5,042 nt of DNA, taken from the NCBI GenBank assembly GCA_018263495.1, contig JAANXC010000070.1, positions 1-5,042 on the forward strand, given 5' to 3'. Made by a program: the position numbers and the translations under genes. Positions 1 to 4,834 of the stretch are shown in pieces; within the stretch, counting starts at the first letter, position 1, and every line of letters starts with the position of its first letter. The notes under the pieces were generated by a model. The model had not been told where the DNA came from. It saw only the letters and a list, made by a program, of their open reading frames with translations, and searched no databases. This stretch comes from Nitrososphaerota archaeon. Lineage in GTDB: Archaea > Thermoproteota > Nitrososphaeria > Nitrososphaerales > Nitrosopumilaceae.

Positions 1-167
1 CAATAATCTTCCAAGATTCCTTCAAAGTAACCCCAGAGGATACTCTTGAATCAATAAAAAAGAGAGGCCAGAAATTAGAAGCAACTACCCTTTTGAAGGC
101 TGTAAAGATGCATTTGGATAACAAGTTAGAAGTTCGCTGGAGAAAAGTTCACACCAAGTCAAAGTGA
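1..167 (+). CDS. purU: Formyltetrahydrofolate deformylase, C-terminal fragment (5' end outside window)
   Basis: Only the last 54 codons are present, read from base 3 to a TGA at 165-167. PurU hydrolyses 10-formyltetrahydrofolate to tetrahydrofolate and formate in the cytoplasm, balancing the one-carbon pool and supplying formate for formate-dependent purine steps. The fragment starts with IIFQD and continues with a V-x-x-x-D-T-x-E-x-(I/L) stretch, then G-x-x-x-E-x-x-x-L-x-x-A-V-x-x-H-L and a short V-x-W-x-K end. This matches my memory of the PurU C-terminus (PIIEQD, then a helix with G..vE...L..A...hl, then a v...gnkt strand); PurN formyltransferases are similar here but have an E-H-x-L-Y motif in that helix instead. 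The tail after the last strand (KVHTKSK) is basic and a little longer than usual. The TGA overlaps the GTG of the next gene, so the two are probably cotranscribed. The catalytic formyltransferase-like core and the ACT domain expected upstream cannot be seen. Confidence 0.72.
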   Translation, partial: IIFQDSFKVTPEDTLESIKKRGQKLEATTLLKAVKMHLDNKLEVRWRKVHTKSK

Positions 168-850
168 AAGTAATGGACGCTAGTGAACTATATGATCCTG
201 AATTTAGAAAATTAATCAAGTCAAAAAAACCCACAATCATAATTCCTGTTGGCTCGCTTGAGCAACATGGTGCTCACTTGCCAATAACAACTGACTCTGA
301 TATTGTTACAGAGATTGCTTCACGTTTGGCAAAAAAATGTGGCTTCATAGTTTTTCCAACCATTAGTTATGGAGTTTCATATGAGCATTCGCCTTTATTC
401 AATACTAGTATTGATCTTCGGAGATTGCTAGGGAATATTCTTCTTTCACTATCAGAGAACGAGATTAAATCTGTTGTAATTTTAAACGGTCATCATGGGA
501 ATGAAAGATCAATCCCTAACAATTGGTACTCTATGGATTCAGAACTAAGAGTTTATTCATATTGGCATTTTATGAAGCATGAATTTGACCATGCTGGCTT
601 TGTAGAGACCTCACTAATGCTCGCTATTTCAGACAAAGTCAAGATGAAGAAGGCAAAAAAGGGGTTAATAACAAAGGGCTTGAGTGAGAAGGAAATACAA
701 AAAATTAAAGAACTTTCTACAAAACGAAGAGGATTTCCTAAGGTTGCAAAGAACGGAGTGTGGGGTGACCCAACTAAAGCAACAAAGAAGGACGGAGAGA
801 AGTTTCTTGCAGAAATTGTTAGGAACCTAGCAAAAGAGTGTCAATCTTGA
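164..850 (+). CDS. Creatininase-family metal-dependent amidohydrolase (ArfB-like deformylase candidate)
   Basis: A 228-residue protein, normal length for the creatininase family of cytoplasmic metal hydrolases of cyclic amides and formamides. Family motifs are in order: PVGSLEQHGAHLPITTD (E33, H35 and D44 as metal ligands), NGHHGN (108-113, H110; the family usually has NGHGGN), HAGFVETS (143-150, E148) and a late GVWGDPTKAT block (about 198-207). All expected metal ligands are present, so the enzyme should be active. In archaea one branch, ArfB, removes formate from the formylaminopyrimidine formed from GTP on the way to riboflavin and F420; other branches act on creatinine or peptide precursors. 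ArfB is a reasonable guess for an F420-making archaeon, strengthened slightly by the neighbouring formyl-folate deformylase, but I cannot separate the branches by eye. The start is uncertain: GTG at 164 overlaps the purU stop (GTGA), while ATG at 173 is in frame and has that GTGA five bases upstream as a possible ribosome binding site, which would give 225 residues. Confidence 0.85.
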   Translation: MKVMDASELYDPEFRKLIKSKKPTIIIPVGSLEQHGAHLPITTDSDIVTEIASRLAKKCGFIVFPTISYGVSYEHSPLFNTSIDLRRLLGNILLSLSENEIKSVVILNGHHGNERSIPNNWYSMDSELRVYSYWHFMKHEFDHAGFVETSLMLAISDKVKMKKAKKGLITKGLSEKEIQKIKELSTKRRGFPKVAKNGVWGDPTKATKKDGEKFLAEIVRNLAKECQS

Positions 851-886
851 CTTACTGACTAACACCGAAAGTTTCACCAGTGAATG

Positions 887-896
887 TTTAATATAA
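887..896 (+). promoter_or_regulatory. TATA box of the LSm-L37e-unknown-rpiA operon
   Basis: TTTAATATAA lies in the 77-base gap between the creatininase-family gene and the LSm gene, preceded by a purine-containing stretch (GTGAATG) that could serve as BRE. Its centre is about 36 bases before the LSm ATG, so a start site about 25-27 bases downstream would leave a leader of roughly 10 bases. No other good TATA element is visible in the operon, whose internal gaps are 12, 0 and 0 bases. The rest of the gap holds nothing that I recognise and no clear T-tract terminator for the upstream gene. Confidence 0.6.
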
Positions 897-927
897 TCCA
901 TCGATAAAGATCTCAATAAGTGATATA

Positions 928-1158
928 ATGTCCGTTGATATGGCAGTAAAAGTACTGGATGAAAGTATTAACAAAATAGTACTGATCAAGCTGAAAGGAA
1001 ACAAGACCATTAGAGGTAATCTTCTTGGCTTTGACCAGCACATGAACCTGCTACTCGACCAGTCAGAAGAGATCCATTCTGAAGGCGATTCAAAGAGTTT
1101 AGGATCCATAGTTGTGAGAGGAGATAACGTAGTAATGATATCTCCGCCTCCTGCATAG
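928..1158 (+). CDS. Archaeal LSm (Sm-like) RNA-binding protein
   Basis: A 76-residue Sm-fold protein, the usual size of archaeal LSm (Sm-like archaeal protein, SmAP). These proteins form ring-shaped heptamers or hexamers that bind U-rich RNA and tRNA-type transcripts in the cytoplasm. A short N-terminal helix (about 5-14) is followed by the Sm1 motif around 24-48, including GNLLGFDQHMNLLLD with the D36-x-H38-M39-N40 uridine-pocket residues, and by the Sm2 motif GSIVVRGDNVVMI (59-71) with R64-G65-D66-N67. The loop between them (EEIHSEGDSKS) is the variable L4 loop. The ATG at 928 has AAGTGAT (918-924) just upstream, a partial match to the 16S anti-Shine-Dalgarno sequence; an internal ATG at 940 is a weaker choice. 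It is the first gene of its operon and is followed 12 bases later by L37e, a pairing that is common across archaea. It ends in TAG. Confidence 0.95.
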   Translation: MSVDMAVKVLDESINKIVLIKLKGNKTIRGNLLGFDQHMNLLLDQSEEIHSEGDSKSLGSIVVRGDNVVMISPPPA

Positions 1159-1164
1159 GGTGAT
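1159..1164 (+). promoter_or_regulatory. Strong ribosome binding site for L37e
   Basis: GGTGAT begins on the base right after the LSm TAG stop and sits six bases before the L37e ATG at 1171. It is a continuous six-base match to the complement of the archaeal 16S 3' end (CACCTCC preceded by AT), the best such site in the window. Its position lets ribosomes ending on LSm restart directly on L37e. Confidence 0.7.
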
Positions 1165-1170
1165 AACAAT

Positions 1171-1338
1171 ATGGTAAGAGGAACAACATCGATGGGTGGT
1201 TTTACTAGAAAGAAAGTACACATCAGATGTAGACGATGTGGTAAAAACTCATTTCATGTACGCCATCACACTTGTGCAAGTTGTGGATTTCCTGATGCGA
1301 AAAGAAGAAAATACTCTTGGATCAAATGGTATACGTAA
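1171..1338 (+). CDS. rpl37e: Large-subunit ribosomal protein L37e (eL37)
   Basis: A 55-residue, strongly basic protein that is a structural part of the archaeal/eukaryotic 50S/60S subunit, where it binds 23S rRNA. The N-terminus MVRGTTSMGG, then CRRCGKNSFH with C20 and C23, and CASCGFPDAKRRKY with C35 and C38 make the family's C2-C2 zinc finger; the KYSWIKW end is also typical. Length is in the normal archaeal range (about 55-62). It starts at ATG 1171 behind the GGTGAT site. Its TAA at 1336-1338 is followed with no gap by the ATG of the next gene, in the same frame, so expression of the two is probably coupled. Being small and basic, it should be made at high level, which fits the strong binding site. 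Confidence 0.95.
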   Translation: MVRGTTSMGGFTRKKVHIRCRRCGKNSFHVRHHTCASCGFPDAKRRKYSWIKWYT

Positions 1339-2199
1339 ATGCAAGAAATTGAATATAGTTTTAGAAATGAAGCTAATTCATTAATTATAGAACGAGACAT
1401 TCTTACAAAAACGATTTTTAGAGTATATCAGAAAGATTCCAATTTAACTAAAATCCAACGAGACAAGCTATTAACAAGATATCAGCATCAATTAGCGGTA
1501 GTAGTAACCAAGATAGAAGAAATAGGAAATGCAATGAGGAATACGGGTACGAATCATTCGGATGAAGGACTATTCGCTGCTATGGAACAAAAATTATCGA
1601 GGATAGATGAAAAAGTACAAGAAATGTCATCAAAAATCGCTACACCCAAAAAACAGACAGGTCGACAAACACAAAAATCAGCATTAAACATACAATCATC
1701 AGTTCAAAAAAGGAAGAAAAAATCTGTTTACATATCAGATATGAAACTAGACTCAAATAATCACACGCCACTCGAAATAACTACTCTCACTCAGGTCCCA
1801 ACTGAACTTCCGGAGTTTTTCCGTAAAAAACTCAAGCCATCTGTATCAAAGATACAACATGTAGAACCTAGCGATAATGAGAAAGCGGTAAAAATTGTAG
1901 AAAATGTAAGTGAGGTAAAAGTGACACAGTCTAACGTTTGTGAATATCCTGATTGTACTAATCCAAAGTTTTCTAACAAGCACTGTTCAGTACATACTGA
2001 TCCAAACGCAAAAGGATCCACCAACGTTGAAAAGAAAGTAATTCTTTCTGGTTTGGAAGTTGAAAAAGTACCACAAGCTGAAATTGATGATGGATTACCA
2101 GATGACAGTAATCTCGAAGACGACGATGTTGATGTCAACGAAATTACGAAAAGAATAGAAAAATCATTGTCCAGTTTGGATCAAGCTGAGGTAGAATAA
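1339..2199 (+). CDS. Unrecognised coiled-coil protein with a C4/C3H-type zinc knuckle and acidic C-terminus
   Basis: A 286-residue protein that I do not recognise; no signal peptide or membrane segment is visible. Regions in order: residues 1-65, rich in E, K, L and I, read as two charged helices (possible hairpin); 70-103 is another amphipathic helix (FAAMEQKLSRIDEKVQEMSS), so coiled-coil assembly is likely; 104-131 is a very basic linker with KKKQ-like and KRKKK runs, a possible RNA-contact segment; about 150-165 has a proline/hydrophobic patch (VPTELPEFFRKKL); 201-219 is CEYPDC...KHCSVH, i.e. C201-x4-C206-x9-C216-x2-H219, a likely single zinc site; 248-265 is acidic (EDDDVDVNE follows); 266-282 is a last amphipathic helix. 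Its place between L37e and rpiA suggests a role linked to ribosomes or RNA, but this is context only. The ATG abuts the L37e stop and no clear ribosome binding site precedes it, so translation may depend on ribosomes terminating on L37e. The next good ATG is deep inside the first helices. Confidence 0.8.
   Translation: MQEIEYSFRNEANSLIIERDILTKTIFRVYQKDSNLTKIQRDKLLTRYQHQLAVVVTKIEEIGNAMRNTGTNHSDEGLFAAMEQKLSRIDEKVQEMSSKIATPKKQTGRQTQKSALNIQSSVQKRKKKSVYISDMKLDSNNHTPLEITTLTQVPTELPEFFRKKLKPSVSKIQHVEPSDNEKAVKIVENVSEVKVTQSNVCEYPDCTNPKFSNKHCSVHTDPNAKGSTNVEKKVILSGLEVEKVPQAEIDDGLPDDSNLEDDDVDVNEITKRIEKSLSSLDQAEVE
2188..2192 (+). promoter_or_regulatory. Ribosome binding site that supports the TTG start of rpiA
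   Basis: GAGGT lies inside the last codons of the unknown protein gene, seven bases before the TTG at 2200. Because no in-frame ATG or GTG exists near the conserved RpiA N-terminus, this site decides in favour of TTG. Confidence 0.55.
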
Positions 2200-2874
2200 T
2201 TGACATATGATGATGCCATCAAGGCATTATCAAACGATGCATTAAAGCTAGTAAAAAATCATCAAACTATAGGGTTAGGTAGCGGCAGATCCGCAACTGC
2301 GTTTGTAAAGTCATTATCATTATTTGTTAAAAAAAAGAAATTCAGCATAAAATGTATTCCAACTTCTTTGCAAATAAAATTAGAAGCTGAAAAGGGGAAC
2401 TTGCATCTTATCGACACTGTTTTAGATAAAATTGATATTGTTTTTGACGGAGCTGATCAGATCGACAAGGGAAAAAATTTGATAAAAGGCGGTGGAGGTG
2501 CATTACTAAGAGAAAATATTCTGATTAACGCAGCAAAAAAAGTTGTGATAATGGCAGACGAATCAAAATTTGTTACAAATTTCAATAGAGATGTACCTGT
2601 AGAAGTTCATCCTTTGGCTAGAAACACGGTAACCAGTAATATTTCAAAAATTGGTGGTAGATCTAAGATCAGAACGCTGGATAGGGGCTATCCATTCATT
2701 ACAGAAAATGGAAACATTATTCTTGATTGTAATTTTGGTGTGATAAAAAAACCAAAATTATTGCGAGAAAAAATTAAGAATATTTCTGGAGTGTTAGAGG
2801 TTGGTATTTTCACTAGAAAACCAGATGTAATCTACAAAGCACAATCAGCTGGAAAGTTTGATGTAATCAAGTAG
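2200..2874 (+). CDS. rpiA: Ribose-5-phosphate isomerase A
   Basis: A 224-residue cytoplasmic enzyme, usual RpiA length, interconverting ribose 5-phosphate and ribulose 5-phosphate. In archaea lacking the oxidative pentose phosphate branch it supplies ribose 5-phosphate for nucleotides and PRPP. Motifs in order: phosphate loop IGLGSGRSA (24-32; bacterial enzymes have GLGTGST), PTS (54-56), IVFDGADQID (80-89) with D83 and D86, KGGGGALLRE (96-105) with K96 and catalytic base E105, the PVEVHPLAR block, and NGNIILDCNFG near 170. D83, D86, K96 and E105 correspond to E. coli D81, D84, K94 and E103, so it should be active. The residue after D86 is Q87, where most family members have E. Translation starts at TTG 2200, directly after the TAA of the preceding gene and in the same frame, with GAGGT seven bases upstream. 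The 3' end overlaps the convergent amidohydrolase gene by 8 bases. Confidence 0.95.
   Translation: MTYDDAIKALSNDALKLVKNHQTIGLGSGRSATAFVKSLSLFVKKKKFSIKCIPTSLQIKLEAEKGNLHLIDTVLDKIDIVFDGADQIDKGKNLIKGGGGALLRENILINAAKKVVIMADESKFVTNFNRDVPVEVHPLARNTVTSNISKIGGRSKIRTLDRGYPFITENGNIILDCNFGVIKKPKLLREKIKNISGVLEVGIFTRKPDVIYKAQSAGKFDVIK
2817..2820 (-). terminator. Possible T-tract terminator of the amidohydrolase gene
   Basis: On the minus strand GGTTTTCTAG (2813-2822) lies about 45 bases past the amidohydrolase stop, inside rpiA. It is almost the same sequence as the plus-strand T-tract after rpiA. With only four T it is weak, and may be a chance result of an R-K codon pair in rpiA. Confidence 0.2.
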
Positions 2875-4264
2875 AATTGGTTTTTCTAGACACAAGTTTG
2901 CCATAACCAGGCTTGCCTATAACTTGAAAATCCTCAGCAATAGTTTGACCACGAACAATGGTTTTCACCGGCCAGCCTTTCAGTTTCCATCCATCATATA
3001 CAATATAATCGGAAAACCCTCCGAACAGATCCGATGTTACTTTCTGCTCTTTTTTTAGATCAATTAGTGTGATATCTGCATCGGAATTAAGTTCAAGTGA
3101 ACCTTTTGCTGGATACATACCAAAAATTTTTGCGGCGTTCATGCTAGTAAGATTTACTAATTGAGAAATGGTAATTTTGTTTTTGTTTACACCTTCACTT
3201 AACATCAATGGTAACAATGTTCCGATACCTGGAAAACCCGCAAGTGCATCCCAAACTGTATTTCCGTCTAGTTTGAGTTTAAGCTGATTTGCAACATGAT
3301 CTGTTCCAATTGTATTTACATGGTTTTGGTTAATTGCATTCCAGACGGACAAAACATCACTTTCACTTCTGATTGGTGGCATTACTTTAGCAAGATAGCC
3401 TTCTTGATTTTGATGGGAGAGTGTTAAATAATGAGGACATGTCTCTACAAAAATTTTTGTTCCGTTTTTTCTTTCTTCGCTAATTTGTTCTAAAGCATGA
3501 CGTGAACCTATATGAGCGAAGTAAAGCACACAGTTAGCGTCCCTAGCAAATTTTGAAATAGTTTGTATTGATTTTATTTCAGATTTGGTTGACCTACTTT
3601 CAGACCACGCATCAAGTCCATCTAGATTTTTTTCCTTGGCTTTTTTTATTCCACAACCACATTCTTCATAATCTTCAGCATGAACCAAAACAGGACAGCC
3701 AAGTGAAGATGCTTTTTTCACAACTTTTTCAACTATTTCAGAAGTCACTTCTACACGTTCTTCCTGTAATAGATTTTTCCCAGGTTCCATATCCATGTAA
3801 ACATGACCGACTTCTCCTCCTAGATTCATGTATAGCTTGAAGGATGTAATTCCATTTTCTACGCAGTGCTGCATTTCATCTACTTGTTGTGAGTTGAAGA
3901 TTGATGCGTGAATTGTATAATCAACGTAGTGTGATTTTGAGCTTGCGTTTAACTGTGGCAATAATGAATTCTTATACGAATCTCCTCGTCGAAGCATTCG
4001 CATCATAGTGGTGACTCCACCAATTGCAGCTGCATGTGATTCAGATGTTGCAGCATGTTCTATGGGAGAATAAACTCCATAGTGTACATGTGTGTCAATA
4101 ACACCCGGAATGGCAACAAGTCCATCCGCATTAATTTTTTTATCGGATGATGGTATCTCATTTGTCAAACTAATTATTTTACCATCATCTAAAACTAGAT
4201 TTTTATCAATTATTCCTGTAGGCAAAACTACATGCGAGCCCACAATCACTGTATCATACGTCAT
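2867..4264 (-). CDS. Dihydroorotase/hydantoinase-type cyclic amidohydrolase
   Basis: A 465-residue cytoplasmic amidohydrolase-superfamily enzyme, the usual length for D-hydantoinase, dihydropyrimidinase, allantoinase and long dihydroorotases, which open cyclic amide rings. A short N-terminal beta domain (1-50) leads into the TIM barrel. The full binuclear metal set is visible: H59 and H61 in PGVIDTHVH, K143 in SFKLYM (the lysine carbamylated in this family), H195 in VLVHAED, H251 in FAHIGS, and D322 in GTDHV. ETCPHYLTLS (274-283), MPPIR (295-299), the GFPGIGTLLPLMLSEGV block, and NAAKIFGMYPAKGSLELNSDADITLID before the C-terminal beta domain are also typical. Substrate is open: the block after D322 resembles hydantoinase/allantoinase more than short PyrC, but the common PG(I/L)ET reads PGIGT here. 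It could be the organism's dihydroorotase for UMP synthesis or a hydantoin-type catabolic enzyme. ATG 4264 fits the conserved MTYDTVIVG start. It stands alone on the minus strand, convergent with rpiA and divergent from the tRNA. Confidence 0.9.
   Translation of the reverse strand: MTYDTVIVGSHVVLPTGIIDKNLVLDDGKIISLTNEIPSSDKKINADGLVAIPGVIDTHVHYGVYSPIEHAATSESHAAAIGGVTTMMRMLRRGDSYKNSLLPQLNASSKSHYVDYTIHASIFNSQQVDEMQHCVENGITSFKLYMNLGGEVGHVYMDMEPGKNLLQEERVEVTSEIVEKVVKKASSLGCPVLVHAEDYEECGCGIKKAKEKNLDGLDAWSESRSTKSEIKSIQTISKFARDANCVLYFAHIGSRHALEQISEERKNGTKIFVETCPHYLTLSHQNQEGYLAKVMPPIRSESDVLSVWNAINQNHVNTIGTDHVANQLKLKLDGNTVWDALAGFPGIGTLLPLMLSEGVNKNKITISQLVNLTSMNAAKIFGMYPAKGSLELNSDADITLIDLKKEQKVTSDLFGGFSDYIVYDGWKLKGWPVKTIVRGQTIAEDFQVIGKPGYGKLVSRKTNST
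2881..2885 (+). terminator. Possible T-tract terminator of the LSm-rpiA operon
   Basis: TTTTT begins seven bases after the rpiA stop (in GGTTTTTCTAG, 2879-2889). Archaeal transcription can end at short T-tracts without a hairpin. The tract lies inside the 3' end of the opposing amidohydrolase gene, so it is also coding sequence; five T is short, and the call is tentative. Confidence 0.3.
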
Positions 4265-4273
4265 CTAATTCTA

Positions 4274-4293
4274 TTATAAAATCCGATATTTGT
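4274..4293 (-). promoter_or_regulatory. Probable promoter of the amidohydrolase gene
   Basis: Reading the minus strand, ACAAATAT lies 22-29 bases before the ATG (4286-4293), the right place for a TATA element driving a leaderless transcript. A better-looking TTTTATAA lies at 4274-4281, only 10-17 bases before the ATG, which would put the start site inside the gene. I favour the first; no ribosome binding site is visible, in line with leaderless initiation. Confidence 0.35.
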
Positions 4294-4306
4294 AGTTGAG
4301 CAAATG

Positions 4307-4314
4307 AATAAAAA
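4307..4314 (+). promoter_or_regulatory. Probable TATA element of the tRNA-Ala gene
   Basis: AATAAAAA sits about 27 bases before the first base of the tRNA, the spacing expected for a start site just upstream of the mature 5' end. A second AT-rich run, TTTAATGA at 4319-4326, is too close to the tRNA to work. The 72-base region is shared with the divergent amidohydrolase gene. Confidence 0.35.
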
Positions 4315-4336
4315 CCGATTTAATGATGAATATTGA

Positions 4337-4408
4337 GGGCTGGTGATTTAGTGGTATAATGCCGCGTTCGCAACGCGGTTGTCAAGGGTTCAATTCCCTT
4401 CCAGTCCA
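4337..4408 (+). tRNA. tRNA-Ala, anticodon CGC
   Basis: A complete 72-base cloverleaf without intron. The acceptor stem is GGGCTGG (4337-4343) with CCAGTCC (4401-4407) and contains the G3.U70 wobble pair that marks alanine tRNAs. The anticodon stem is CCGCG/CGCGG (4362-4366, 4374-4378) with loop TTCGCAA, anticodon CGC at 4369-4371, reading GCG. The T stem is AAGGG/CCCTT with loop TTCAATT. G18-G19 (4353-4354) and the G15-C48 pair are present. The D stem is weak: three A-U pairs and a U13.U22 mismatch (4346-4349 against 4357-4360). The discriminator is A4408, followed by an encoded CCA at 4409-4411. GCG is likely a rare alanine codon in this A+T-rich genome. Confidence 0.95.
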
Positions 4409-4423
4409 CCACCTAGAAAACAA

Positions 4424-4433
4424 TTATACATAA
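4424..4433 (+). promoter_or_regulatory. TATA box of the small zinc-ribbon gene
   Basis: TTATACATAA is centred about 24 bases before the ATG at 4452, so transcription would start at or next to the start codon (leaderless), as is common in this lineage. The AGAAAAC run just upstream could act as BRE. The box lies between two near-identical 9-base sequences (4413-4421 and 4435-4443), described in the findings. Cotranscription with the tRNA just upstream is also possible. Confidence 0.5.
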
Positions 4434-4451
4434 ACTAGGAAACTATATCGC

Positions 4452-4811
4452 ATGAAAGTCTTCAACGGCAAGGAAGCTGCAGAACAGTATATGTCAAGTC
4501 ACACACTTACATTTTCAACCCCCGATCTTACGCTTAAGCGATTCTCATTTTGGTTGGGGGACATAGTTCCTGACCCAAATAACAAAGAAGAAACAATGCC
4601 AAGACTGATGAAGTATATTGAGGAAAAGGATTTTGCGCCAGCCCAAGTTATTGATGATGAAAAATTTGAACCATCTGGGGCTCTGTTTAAGGCAGGACTT
4701 TATGGTAGTGCAAACACAAATCCTGATGCTGAAACTAAATTCTGTTCAGAGTGTGGTCAGAAAATTTCTGCTTCTGCTAAATTTTGTACTGATTGTGGCG
4801 CCGATCAGTAA
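4452..4811 (+). CDS. Small unrecognised protein with a C-terminal zinc ribbon
   Basis: A 119-residue soluble protein. Residues 1-90 form a domain that I do not recognise: an N-terminal helix (KEAAEQYMSS), a segment rich in T/S and F with FSFWLGDIVPDP (31-42), a helix MPRLMKYIEEKDF (49-61), and a GALFKAGLYGS stretch (76-86). Residues 97-116 are a zinc ribbon of the short double-CxxCG type, FCSECG...FCTDCG, with C98, C101, C112 and C115. Such ribbons are common tails on archaeal proteins of many roles and do not by themselves show function. The ATG at 4452 has no close ribosome binding site (AGGA is 11 bases away), which fits a leaderless transcript from the TATA box at 4424. The gene ends 23 bases from the stop of a convergent gene whose product carries a very similar ribbon. 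Confidence 0.8.
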   Translation: MKVFNGKEAAEQYMSSHTLTFSTPDLTLKRFSFWLGDIVPDPNNKEETMPRLMKYIEEKDFAPAQVIDDEKFEPSGALFKAGLYGSANTNPDAETKFCSECGQKISASAKFCTDCGADQ

Positions 4812-4834
4812 TAATAGAATACTATCCACAAAAA

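Noticed and set aside
1156..1170. LSm TAG as a recoded (pyrrolysine-type) codon giving an LSm-L37e fusion
   Set aside because: LSm is already full length at the TAG, L37e has its own strong GGTGAT site and ATG, and nothing in the window suggests pyrrolysine genes.
888..1223. Open frame on the minus strand opposite LSm
   Set aside because: It is antisense to a certain LSm gene and its promoter, has a low-complexity S/L/P-rich product and no recognisable motif.
1196..1384. Plus-strand open frame of 62 codons in another frame
   Set aside because: It overlaps L37e, whose C2-C2 zinc finger makes that frame the real one.
1791..2138. Minus-strand open frame opposite the unknown operon gene
   Set aside because: Its S/T/F-rich product is the mirror of an E/K/D-rich coding strand, with no promoter or motif of its own.
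2128..2180. Last helix of the unknown protein as an ESCRT/Cdv-type MIM1 motif
   Set aside because: The helix EITKRIEKSL has the right flavour, but the spacing of the hydrophobic and R residues is off by one from the MIM1 pattern.
3568..3840. Plus-strand open frame inside the amidohydrolase gene
   Set aside because: It is antisense to a conserved region with catalytic residues, and its H/L/F/Q-rich product looks like a shadow.
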